From Microbacterium testaceum (lineage in GTDB: Bacteria > Actinomycetota > Actinomycetes > Actinomycetales > Microbacteriaceae), in assembly GCF_029761935.1 (NCBI RefSeq), contig NZ_CP121699.1, positions 2,976,001 to 3,040,000 of the forward strand: a stretch of DNA of 64,000 nt. Direction: 5' to 3'. The position numbers and the translations under genes were made by a program. The notes beneath the pieces were generated by a model. The model saw only the letters and a list, made by a program, of their open reading frames with translations, had not been told where the DNA came from and searched no databases. Positions 41,687 through 51,700 of this stretch are shown in pieces (positions within the stretch are counted from its first letter, which is position 1; each line of letters opens with the position of its first letter).

Positions 41687-44278
41687 GTGACCCCCCTCCT
41701 CGAGCACGTTCCGGTCGGCGCCGATCCGGATGCCGCGTACCTGGGCTTCGTCGAGTGGGCGAACTCCCGCGGCCTCACGCTCTACCCCGCGCAGGACGAG
41801 GCGGTCATCGAGATCGTCTCGGGTGCGAACGTGATCCTGTCGACCCCGACCGGCACGGGCAAGTCGCTCGTCGCGGTGGCCGCGCACGCGGCATCCCTCT
41901 CCCGGGGTGGACGCACGTACTACACCGCACCGATCAAGGCCCTGGTGAGCGAGAAGTTCTTCGCCCTCGTCGACGTCTTCGGCGCCGAGAACGTCGGCAT
42001 GGTCACGGGCGATTCGTCGGTCAACTCCGACGCCCCGATCATCTGCTGCACCGCCGAGATCCTCGCGAACCTCGCCCTGCGGCAGGGGGCCGACGCCGAC
42101 GTCGACCAGGTCGTCATGGACGAGTTCCACTACTACGGCGAGGCCGACCGCGGCTGGGCGTGGCAGGTGCCGCTGCTGCTGCTGACCCGCGCGCAGTTCA
42201 TCCTCATGTCGGCGACCCTGGGAGATGTCACCGACATCGCCGACGACCTCTCGCGTCGCACCGGTCGGCCCACGGCGCGGGTGACCGGCGTCGAGCGCCC
42301 CGTGCCGCTGCACTTCGAGTACGCGCGCACGCCCGTGCACGAGACGGTGCAGGAGTTGCTCGACACGAAGCAGGCGCCGATCTACGTCGTGCACTTCTCG
42401 CAGGCCGCGGCCATGGAGCGCGCGCAGGCGCTGTCGTCGATCCGGATCATCGGCCGCGAGCAGCGCGACGAGATCGCCGAGGCGATCGGCGGCTTCCGCT
42501 TCACGACCGGCTTCGGCAAGACGCTGTCACGCTACGTGCGCGCGGGCATCGGCGTGCACCACGCCGGCATGTTGCCGCGCTACCGCCGCCTCGTCGAGAC
42601 GCTCGCGCAGCGCGGCCTGCTACGCGTCATCTGCGGCACCGACACCCTGGGTGTCGGCATCAACGTGCCGATCCGCACGGTGCTCATGACCGCGCTGACC
42701 AAGTACGACGGCACGCGCATGCGACAGCTCTCGGCGCGCGAGTTCCACCAGATCGCCGGGCGCGCGGGACGAGCCGGTTATGACACTGCGGGGACCGTCG
42801 TCGTCATGGCGCCCGATCACGAGATCGAGAACGCCGCGCAGATCCTCAAGGCCGGCGACGACCTCAAGAAGCAGAAGAAGATCGTGCGCAAGAAGGCGCC
42901 GCAGGGCTTCGTCAACTGGACCGAGCAGAGCTACGATCGCCTCGTCGCCGCCGAGCCCGAGCCGCTCGTGCCGCAGATGAAGCTGTCGGCCGCGATGCTC
43001 ATCAACGTCATCGCGCGCGGCGGAGACGTGTTCGGCAACGTCCGCTCGCTCGTCTTCGACAACCACGAGCCCCGCGCCCGCCAGTACGAGCTCGCCCGCC
43101 GCGCGATCGCGATCTTCCGCACGCTCGTGCAGGCCGGGGTGGTGGAGGTCCTGCCCCCGCGCGAGTCGCCAGAATCTGTCGCTTCCGACGGTGCGGAAGC
43201 GACGATTCCTGGCGACTCGCGCATTCGGTTGACCGTCGATCTGCAGCCGAACTTCGCGCTCAATCAGCCGCTGTCGCCGTTCGCGCTCGCCGCGATCGAG
43301 ATGCTCGACCCCGAGGTCGAGCTCGGGAGAGGACCGGATGCCGTGCCCCCGGCGTCCTCGGTCGGCACCGGGCACTACGCGCTCGACGTCGTCAGCGTCA
43401 TCGAGTCGACCCTCGACGACCCGCGCCCGATCCTGTCGCAGCAGCAATTCCGCGCGCGCGGCGAAGCCGTCGCGGCGATGAAGCGCGACGGCATCGAGTA
43501 CGACGAGCGCATGGAACTGCTCGAAGAGATCACCTGGCCGAAGCCCCTCGACGAGCTGCTCGCGCAGGCGTACGAGGTGTTCGCCTCGAGCCAGCCGTGG
43601 ATCCGCGATTTCGAGCTGTCGCCGAAGTCGGTCGTGCGCGACATGTACGAGCGCGCGTGCTCGTTCGGCGAGTACGTCTCGCTGTACCAGCTCGCGCGCA
43701 GCGAGGGCCTCGTGCTGCGCTACCTCAGCGACGCGTTCCGCGCGATCCGCCAGACCGTGCCGGTCGACGCGCAGACCCCCGACCTGCTCGATCTGATCGC
43801 GTGGCTCGGCGAGGTCGTGCGGCAGGTCGACTCGAGCCTCGTCGACGAGTGGGAGCAGCTCATCAACCCCGCGGACGACCCCACGGCCCCCGTGGTGCCT
43901 GCCGCTCCGCCGTCGATCCTCACCAACCGGCGCGCGTTCGGCGTGCTCGTGCGCAACGAGATGTTCCGCCGCGTGCAGCTCGCCGCCCTGCAGCGCGACG
44001 ACGAGCTCGTCGAGCTCGACCCCGACGTCGACTGGCCGAGCGCCCTCGACAGCTACTTCGACGAGCACGACGAGATCGGCACCGGGGGAGCGGCGCGTTC
44101 CTCCGCTCTCGTCGTCATCGACGAGTCGTCGGCCTCTGACGGCGTCTGGCGCGTCGAGCAGATCATCGACGACCCCGCCGGCGACCACGACTGGCGCATC
44201 CGCGCCGAGGTCGACCTCGCCGCCTCCGAGGAGGAGGGCACGGCGATCGTGCGCGTCACCGAGGTGCTGCGGCTCTGA
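41687..44278 (+). CDS. SKI2-like DEAD/DEAH-box helicase with DUF3516-type C-terminus
   Basis: 863 residues. Superfamily 2 helicase: motif I TPTGTGKSLV, Ia TAPIKALVSEKF, Ib-type STAEIL region, motif II MDEFHYYGE (DEFH), motif III MSATLGD, motif V CGTDTLGVGINVP and motif VI FHQIAGRAGRAGYD. The C-terminal third matches the DUF3516 extension of actinobacterial SKI2-like helicases, thought to act on RNA. GTG start at 41687. Residues about 491-512 (PRESPESVAS...EATIPGDSRI) are encoded by a palindromic element inserted in frame in a loop between the helicase core and the C-terminal region. Confidence 0.92.
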   Translation: MTPLLEHVPVGADPDAAYLGFVEWANSRGLTLYPAQDEAVIEIVSGANVILSTPTGTGKSLVAVAAHAASLSRGGRTYYTAPIKALVSEKFFALVDVFGAENVGMVTGDSSVNSDAPIICCTAEILANLALRQGADADVDQVVMDEFHYYGEADRGWAWQVPLLLLTRAQFILMSATLGDVTDIADDLSRRTGRPTARVTGVERPVPLHFEYARTPVHETVQELLDTKQAPIYVVHFSQAAAMERAQALSSIRIIGREQRDEIAEAIGGFRFTTGFGKTLSRYVRAGIGVHHAGMLPRYRRLVETLAQRGLLRVICGTDTLGVGINVPIRTVLMTALTKYDGTRMRQLSAREFHQIAGRAGRAGYDTAGTVVVMAPDHEIENAAQILKAGDDLKKQKKIVRKKAPQGFVNWTEQSYDRLVAAEPEPLVPQMKLSAAMLINVIARGGDVFGNVRSLVFDNHEPRARQYELARRAIAIFRTLVQAGVVEVLPPRESPESVASDGAEATIPGDSRIRLTVDLQPNFALNQPLSPFALAAIEMLDPEVELGRGPDAVPPASSVGTGHYALDVVSVIESTLDDPRPILSQQQFRARGEAVAAMKRDGIEYDERMELLEEITWPKPLDELLAQAYEVFASSQPWIRDFELSPKSVVRDMYERACSFGEYVSLYQLARSEGLVLRYLSDAFRAIRQTVPVDAQTPDLLDLIAWLGEVVRQVDSSLVDEWEQLINPADDPTAPVVPAAPPSILTNRRAFGVLVRNEMFRRVQLAALQRDDELVELDPDVDWPSALDSYFDEHDEIGTGGAARSSALVVIDESSASDGVWRVEQIIDDPAGDHDWRIRAEVDLAASEEEGTAIVRVTEVLRL
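43160..43221. repeat. In-frame palindromic element within the helicase gene
   Basis: Arms CGCGAGTCGCCAG...CGCTTCC (43160-43186) and the complementary right arm (43195-43221) with four mismatches near the middle and an 8-nt loop. Homologous to the element in cydD, preceded in both genes by CCCCCGCGCGAG and translated in the same phase. Confidence 0.85.
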
Positions 44279-44320
44279 CGCCCTGGCCGCCCCTGTCGGA
44301 ACCGGGGGACCGCGAACGAC

Positions 44321-44350
44321 GGATGCCGAGGCCCTGAGGCCCCGGCATCC
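44321..44350. terminator. Bidirectional hairpin terminator
   Basis: Arms GGATGCCGAGGCC (44321-44333) and GGCCCCGGCATCC (44338-44350) between the convergent helicase and dps genes. Confidence 0.75.
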
Positions 44351-44368
44351 GGTGTCGTCGTCGCGTCG

Positions 44369-44929
44369 TCAGGACGTGCGGGCGACGCGGTTCTCGGCGC
44401 TGACCATCCACGACAGCTGCTCGAGGCGCTCGAGCACGCCGTGCAGGATGTCGGCGCTCGTGGGGTCTTCGTCGTCGACGTCGTCGTGCACGTCGCGCAC
44501 CGTGCCGACAGTGACGTCGAGGCGCTCGGTGATGAGGTCGATGACCTCGGCGGTGTCGACCTCGCCCTGGGGGAACTCGGGCAGTGTCGTGGTCTCGGCG
44601 ACGGTGTCGCTGCGGCCGTCGGGCAGAGCGTGCAGGGCACGCATGCGCTCGGCGATCTCGTCGCCGAATTCACGGGCGGCGTCGATGATCTCGTCGAGCT
44701 GCAGGTGGGTGTCGCGGAAGTTCTTGCCGACGACGTTCCAGTGGGCCTGCTTGCCCTGGATCGACAGCTCGATGAGGTCGACCAGCACGGCCTGGAGCGC
44801 GTCGGTCAGCTTCTCCGACGCCTGGAAGCCCTGTTCGGCGTTCTGCTCGTCGGTGGTCTCGGGACCGCTGCCTCCGCGCGCGGGGCGGCGACGGTTCTTG
44901 GTGGGGGCGTCCTTGGTGGTGGTGGACAT
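44369..44929 (-). CDS. dps: Dps family DNA-binding ferritin-like protein
   Basis: 186 residues. Four-helix Dps/miniferritin: the dinuclear ferroxidase site residues lie in KQAHWNVVGKNFRDTHLQLDEI (His and Asp/Glu) with AREFGDEIAERMRALHALPDG next. Binds DNA and oxidises Fe(II) with H2O2, protecting in starvation and oxidative stress. The N-terminal ~28 residues are Lys/Arg-rich and disordered, suiting DNA binding. ATG at 44929. Transcribed leftward from the 206-base gap before the surface-protein operon. Confidence 0.93.
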   Translation of the reverse strand: MSTTTKDAPTKNRRRPARGGSGPETTDEQNAEQGFQASEKLTDALQAVLVDLIELSIQGKQAHWNVVGKNFRDTHLQLDEIIDAAREFGDEIAERMRALHALPDGRSDTVAETTTLPEFPQGEVDTAEVIDLITERLDVTVGTVRDVHDDVDDEDPTSADILHGVLERLEQLSWMVSAENRVARTS

Positions 44930-45135
44930 GCGCGTTCCTTTCGCTGGCGGTCGATAGCGACGTTAGGCGCGGCATCAAAGGGGCGTCGGGGGGTTGCGAG
45001 GTCCGCGGGGGCGCGGTAACCGGATAAATCGCCGTCACCGAAAGTGGGTAATCCGCCGTTCTGGCGGGTGTTCGTTGGGCGGGGCCATCAGGTTCGGAGA
45101 GGGAACGTTCAGGTGCGTTCTGTCGAGAGGATCCG

Positions 45136-45753
45136 ATGCGCTCCGTTACTGCTTTCCGTTCGCTGTCCGTGATGATGGCGCTGCTGGTCGCCGTGGTGGT
45201 GGGGCCGGTGGTGGCGACGGCGATGGCGTCGCCGGCTCACGCGTCCGCGTCGGCGGATGCTGATCGCGACACCATTCCCGATGCTGTCGAGCGTGTGGTG
45301 TGCGGGTCGGCGACGTGCGCCACGGGGGTGGAGGATCGCGATGGTGACGGGATCCCGGATGCCACGGAGGTTCCGGCCTGCGGTGACACCACGTGCGCCT
45401 CGCCGACTTCCGACAGAGACGACGACGGCATCCCCGATTATGCGGAGCGGCTCGTCTGCGGCTCCGACACCTGCTCGAACGCCACGGAGGACGCCGACGG
45501 CGATCGGATCGGGGATTGGGTCGAGTTCGTCATCTGCGGCACGCGCACGTGCGCTGACGGGACGGAGGATTACGACGCCAACGGTGTCTCGGATGCCGCA
45601 GAGCTGGCCGCCTGTGTGAAGCGCGTGAACGATCTCGCCGTGACGGGCGGCGCCGTGGCGCTGTGGGTCGCCGTCGCCGCAGCGATCGCTCTGGCTGTGG
45701 GGGTCGCGCTGCGCACGCGTCGCCGCCGGGCGGGCACGGGGACGAGCGCGTGA
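45136..45753 (+). CDS. Secreted protein with Ca-loop-like repeats and LAXTG sorting signal
   Basis: 205 residues. Signal peptide (about 1-37, cleaved near PAHASA), then five copies of an acidic loop of the type DxDxDxIPDxxE (for example DRDGDGIPDATE, DRDDDGIPDYAE, DADGDRIGDWVE) similar to thrombospondin type 3 / dockerin calcium loops. Between them a CGxxTC unit recurs four times (VCGSATC, ACGDTTC, VCGSDTC, ICGTRTC), probably disulfide-bonded. The C-terminus is LAVTG (167-171), a hydrophobic helix and RTRRRR: a sorting signal of the LAXTG type used by class E sortases of actinobacteria. Its stop overlaps the GTG of the RHS gene, so the two products are probably made together on the cell wall. 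No sortase gene in the window. Confidence 0.82.
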   Translation: MRSVTAFRSLSVMMALLVAVVVGPVVATAMASPAHASASADADRDTIPDAVERVVCGSATCATGVEDRDGDGIPDATEVPACGDTTCASPTSDRDDDGIPDYAERLVCGSDTCSNATEDADGDRIGDWVEFVICGTRTCADGTEDYDANGVSDAAELAACVKRVNDLAVTGGAVALWVAVAAAIALAVGVALRTRRRRAGTGTSA

Positions 45754-48700
45754 TCCGTCGCGCTGTAGCGGCCGTCGTCACGGCCGCGGTGGTCTTCGGT
45801 GGCGGCGCTGTCGCGGAGCCGCCCGCCACCGCGGCGGAGCTCGCGGCCGTGGCGCGGGCTGAAGTGCTGGAGCGCGTGCGCCAGGCGGCGTCGCCCGACG
45901 CGTCCTATGGGGCATCCGTGGCGGGCGTTGAGGAGCCGCGTTCGGAGGCGCCGGCGCCGGCGGGTTCGGCAACCCTGGACCCCGGTGCCGCGTCCACCCT
46001 GCGTGCCGACCGGCTCGGTGTGAGTGCGGTCTTCTCCGGACACGAGGTCGACCGCCGCGTCACGCTCGAAGCCCGCCAACCTGCCGACGAGGCGATGGCT
46101 ATGCGCACCGCGGCGGCTGAGACGGCCGGCACTGTCGTGTCGGATGTGGTCGAGATCACGGCGACGGATGCCGACGGCGAGCGGCTCACCTCGTTCCCTG
46201 CGGAGTTGCACGAGGTCCCTGACGATGAGTCCGCAGACGGACCCCCGGTGTACGACGTCACCCCGGGTATCGCGCTGACCCTCGCGGTCGATGCGGCCCG
46301 GGTCGCCGAGGCGGGGGTTGATCCCGCGACGCTGCAGATCTACACCCGTTCCGACCCGGGTGAGCCGTGGTCGCTGTTGCCGTCGTACTTCGACGCCGAG
46401 ACGGGCACGGTGCGGGGCGAGTCGGATCACCTGTCGCAGTTCGTGGTGATCGGCATCCCGTTCGTCCCCGCTCCCGGACCTCGGATCGTGCTGGACCCCG
46501 ACAACGACGAGGGGTCGGTGCAGACGCCCGCGCCGGCGTCGGAGTTCCCCTACAACGGGGACCTCGTCGACCGCCTGCGCGGGATGCTCGAGGACCGGTG
46601 CCTCGCTCGGGTGACCGTGACGCGACCCGCGGGCGTGCGTTATGTCTCGCGCGACACCCGGGCACGGGTGGCCGAGGCGGCGAAGCCCGACGCGACCGTG
46701 GGCTTCGGTTTCAACACGTTCCGCGGATTCGCGTGGGGCACCGAGCGGGAGGGCGGGACGCTGGCGTTCTCGCGGGGACGCGGCGGCGACAACGCTCTGG
46801 CGCAGTCGTTCGTCGACCAGATGCCGGCGTACACCGGGCGTCCGGCGAAGCGGGCGGCATCCACTCGGAACTTCCCTTTCGCGGAGTACGCGAACCTGCC
46901 GGGCGCGTACGCGCACGTCGAGGCGCTGTACCTCGACCACAATTTCGACCGGCCGGTGATCGATCACGGGTTCGGCAGCATCGTGGACGGGGCGTTCCGC
47001 TCTCTCGGTGGTTACCTCGAAACGCAGGGGTTCGACTGCTCCGACCCGGCGACCGGGGGGTGGCCCTCTCCGCCCTCGCAGGCGGAGCTCGCCCGCTGGC
47101 GGAACCTCGGCTACCAGAATCACCAGATCTACGGCGCCGACCCGGTGTCGTTTTCGACCGGGAACCTGGTGGAGTCGTTCCCGTTGTTCTCGCTCAGCGG
47201 GCCGGGGGCGCAGGCGATCGAGGCGACCCTCGTCTTCAACGCGCAGGACGGTCGCCTTTCGCGGGTGGGGGCGGGGTGGTCATTCAGCCTCGGCGCACGG
47301 GCGCAACGCTTCTCCGACGGGTCCGTGCTGACCGTGCGCGGCGACGGCGCGTCGGACGTTTTCACCCCGGACGGGGCGGGCGGTTACACCTCGGCCGACG
47401 ATCCCGACCTGACCCTCGTCGAGGCGGGGGCGGGGCGTCTGCGCCTCGCCGACCGTGAGGGGGCGTCGTGGGTGTTCGATGCGGCCGATATCGAGGGCAT
47501 CGGAGAGCTTGTTAGCCACACCGACGCGTCCGGCGCCACGACCACCCTCACCTACGGCGCCGCCGACCCGAACGTGCACCAGTTCGTGCCCCTGACCTCG
47601 GTGACCGATGCCGCGGGGCAGACGGTGACGCTGGAGAGCGATGGCGTCGGGCGCGTCACGGCGTTCCGCCTTCCCGACGGGCGCACGTGGCGCCTCGCGT
47701 ACGACGGTGCAGGGAACCTCGCGTCGATCATCGACGCGACCGGCGGCACCCGCTCGTTCACGTACGACGCGGCGCATCGCATGCTCACCGCGACCGACGC
47801 TTCCGGTTCGACGTACCTCGTCAACGTGTACGACGACCAGGGCCGGGTGGTCTCTCAGCGCGACGCGGAGGGCACCGAGCGGCGCTTCGTCTACGAGGCG
47901 GGCCGCACGATCTACACCGACAACGAGGGCCGGCGGAGCGTCTTCGGCTTCGACGACCGGTACCGCATCACCAGCGTCGAGAACCCCGCCGGGCAGGTCC
48001 CGCGGTGGGAGTTCGACGCGCGCGGGGACGTCACCTCGCACACCGACGAGGCGGGACGCACCACGCGGTACGTCTACGACGCGGTGGGGAATCTGGCGAG
48101 CGAGACGGATGCCGCGGGCCACGAGACCCGGTACACCTCGACCCCGTCGGGTCAGGTGGCTTCCCGAATCGACGCGCTCGGACGCACCTGGGCGTACACC
48201 TACGACGCGCGTGGCCTCGTCACGGGCGAGGCCCGGCCGGATGGGACGTCTATGCGGTACGAGTACACCCCGGGCGGCGATCTGTCGGCGGCGATCGCAC
48301 CGTCGGGGGCGAGGACCCGGTACGAGTACGACGCCCGCGGCAACCTCACCGCGCTGACTGATCCGCTGGGGCACCGCACGACCTACGGGTACGACGCGAG
48401 CAACAGGCTGACAACCGTGACCGATCCGCTCGGCGCTGTCACCACATGGGAGTGGGACGCGGGCGACCGCATTGTCGCGACCGTCGATGCCACCGGTGCG
48501 CGGACGACGTTCACCTACGACCGGAACGACAACCTGACCTCGGCGACGGATGCCACCGGTGCCGTGACCCGGTACGAGTGGGACGCCCTGCTGCGCATGG
48601 TGAAAACCATCGCTCCCGACGGCGGTGAGACCGGGTACGCGTACGACCGCGAGGACAACCTCGTCTCGTCGACCGACCCCGAGGGCGCGACGACACACCT

Positions 48701-51700
48701 GCTGCTGGATACGGCGTACCGCGAGACCGGCGTCGTCGACCCGAACGGCGGCCGCTGGGAGCAGGAGGTCGATGCCACCGGCATCCCGACCGCCGTCACC
48801 GATGCCGCCGGGGCGGTGACCTCTCTTGCCCTCGATGAGCTCGGACGGACGGTGAAGACCACCGATCCGACCGGTGTCTCGACGAGTGTCACCTACGACG
48901 AGGTCGGACGAGTGGCGACCGAGACCGACGCCGCCGGCGGGGTGACGGCCTACGCGTACGACGCACTGGATCGGGTGACGAAGGTCACCGACCCCGCCGG
49001 ATATGCCAGCGAGTTCGTCTACGACGTCGACGGCAACCTCGTCGGCACGATCGACCGCCTCGGCAACCCGACGCTGTTCGAAGTCGACGCGGCGGGCCAG
49101 GTGGTGGCGATGACGGATGCCACCGGCGCCGTCGAACGCTATGAATATGACGCCGCCGGTCAGATCACTGCCGTCGTCGACGCCGACGGCGCGCGGACGA
49201 CGTTCACGTACGACGCGGGCGGTCGCACGACGAGCGTCACCGACCCGCTCGGGGCCGTGACCCGCACCACCTACGACGCGGTGGGGCGGGTCGTCGTCGA
49301 GACCGATCCGCTGGGGGCCGAGACCCGCGTCGAATACGACTCCGTCGGTCGGGTGGTGCGCACCGTCGATGCGCTCGGTGCTGAGCAGAGGCTCGCCTAC
49401 GACCGCGCCGGCCGCCGCACGAGCGCGACGAACGCGAACGGCGTCACGACCACATACGCGTACGACGCGGTCGGCAACCTGACGACCGTGATCGAAGCCG
49501 CGGATGCCGCAGCTCCCGCCGACAGCGACACCAATGTCACGACCACCTACACCTACAGCGCCACCGGACTCTTGACCGGGATGACGGGACCGACCGGCGC
49601 CACGACGGGGTGGGAGTACGACGCGGCCGGTCGCCCCGTCGTCGAGAGGGGGCCCGCGGGCGAGAGGACCGAAACGGCGTACGACGCCGCCGGGCGGGTG
49701 CAGCGGGAGTCGAACGGGGTCGGTCTGATCGCCGCGTACCGCTACGACGCGCGCGGCGATATCGCCACTCTCACCCGCACTGACGGGGATGTCACGTTCG
49801 AATACGACGCTGAGCAGCGGCCCATCGCGATGACCGACCCCGCCGGGGTGACCGGGTGGATCTACGACGAGGTCGGCCGCATGCGCGAGCAGCTCGACTC
49901 CAACGGGCAGAAGCTCACGCACGAGTACACCGCCACAGGTCTCACCGCGGCCACGACCCTGCCGGACGGGACGGTCACGCGGTTCGCGTACGACGCTGCG
50001 GGGCGCGCGACGACGCAGACCACTCCTTACGGTGAGGTCGACTACTCCTACGACGCGGTCGGGCGGCGCACGGGCATCGAGCGGCCGAACGGGGTGCACA
50101 CCAGCGTCGCCTACGACGCGATCGGAGACGTCACCCGTGTCGCCCACACCACCCCCCTGCCCACCGAGGGGACGACCGCGGCTGTGGCGAGCACCGTCTC
50201 GGCGTTGCGGACACAGGTCGACGGATGCCGCAACATCGACGACTATCTCGGCTCTCGGACGCTGCCGGTCGCGGGTGCGGCGAAGAAGGAGTGCGTCAAG
50301 ACCGCGGCCTACCTGGACCGGCGGACCCTGCCCGCGCCGGCACCCGCAGCGCCCGCGGGTGCGTCGCTGAGTTACGACTACACCTGGAACCCCGACGGGT
50401 CCCTCGCCACCAAAGCACGCACCATCACCGCCCCCGACGGGGCGGCGGACGCGGCGTCGCAGTCGTACGGGTACGACGACCTCGCCCGCCTCATCGAATC
50501 CGCAACGAACTCAGGGGAGACCACCCGATACGGGTACGACGCGGCCGGCAACCGCACCAGCGCCACCACCGGGGGCCGCACCGTCACCTCCACCCTCGAT
50601 GCCGCCGGACGGGTGACCTCCACCTCCGACGGGGCACGCTACGAGTACGACGCTGCCGGTTCGCGCTCCTCGGCAACGGAGAGTGGAGAGCGGACCACCT
50701 ACACCCACGACCCCGCCGGACGACTTACCGGCACCGCGGGCGAGGGGCGGAAGACGTCCTACGTCTACGACGGTCTCGACCGGCGCGTCCGCTCGAGCGA
50801 CACCGAAGCGTACGGAACCGACCGCGCGACCAGCGCGTGGGACGGGCTCCTCCCCACGGCGGGTGGTAGCTCCCGTCACGGGGCGTCCAGCGTTCTCCGA
50901 GATGCGGGTGGGGACGCGCTGGTGCAGTCCGGTCCCGCGGGGGTGTCTTGGCTCCTGGGCGATGCCCGTGATGTCACCGCCACCGCCACCAACGGAGGAA
51001 TGCTCGACGACCTCGTCGCCTACGGCGACTTCGGGAACACGTCCTACGCCACCACCGGGTGGAAGGGTGCCGTCGGCTACGACGGGCAACCGAGTGATGC
51101 CACCCTCGGGACGAGCGACTACTACGCCAGAAACTACGACCCCTCCCTCGGGTCCTGGCTGCAAGCCGACACCTGGCGCGGCCAGCAAGACGACCCGCAA
51201 TCCCTCAACAGATACGCCTACGTCAAGAACTCGCGCGTCACCTACGCAGACGCGTTCGGGTTCGTGCATATGCGCGCCAGCGAAGGCACCCGGTCAGTCC
51301 GTCCCGCCTCTTTCGCCAGTCAGGCGCAGAGGAACAACGTGGGCTTCCTCAACCTCGCGAACCGGCGAAACTCGTCGGTCGGGAGCTTCTCGATCCCAGC
51401 GCTCGCGTCTGCTCACAAGGGGTTGCGGGGGCCCGCCGCGAAGTCAACGATTCGAAAGCCCGCATCCCGCTCAGCACAGACGACCGCGCTTCGCCACGTC
51501 GCATCCATGACAGGGTGCACAGCTTCGGACTGGTCGTGTCGCAGCGGGTGTGTCTTTTCCTACACAACGTGCGACACGAAGCCCAGCCCCGCCGTCAAAG
51601 CGACGCCGCCGCCGACCATCGCTTGCGGCAGAGACATGAAGGTGGGTACGAGCCCGGGCCAGGTCGCCATCAACGAGGCCTGCGGACGAGCATACGCCGA

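Noticed and set aside
47280..50147. Very long open frame antisense to the RHS YD repeats (955 codons)
   Set aside because: Composition is Arg/Gly/Val-rich without domains, it mirrors the periodic YD coding sequence, and the sense strand is an unmistakable RHS protein. An artefact of high GC.
47640..51000. Regular DNA repeat considered as a CRISPR array
   Set aside because: The periodicity of about 60 bases comes from YD-repeat codons, with no constant direct repeat and a continuous reading frame.
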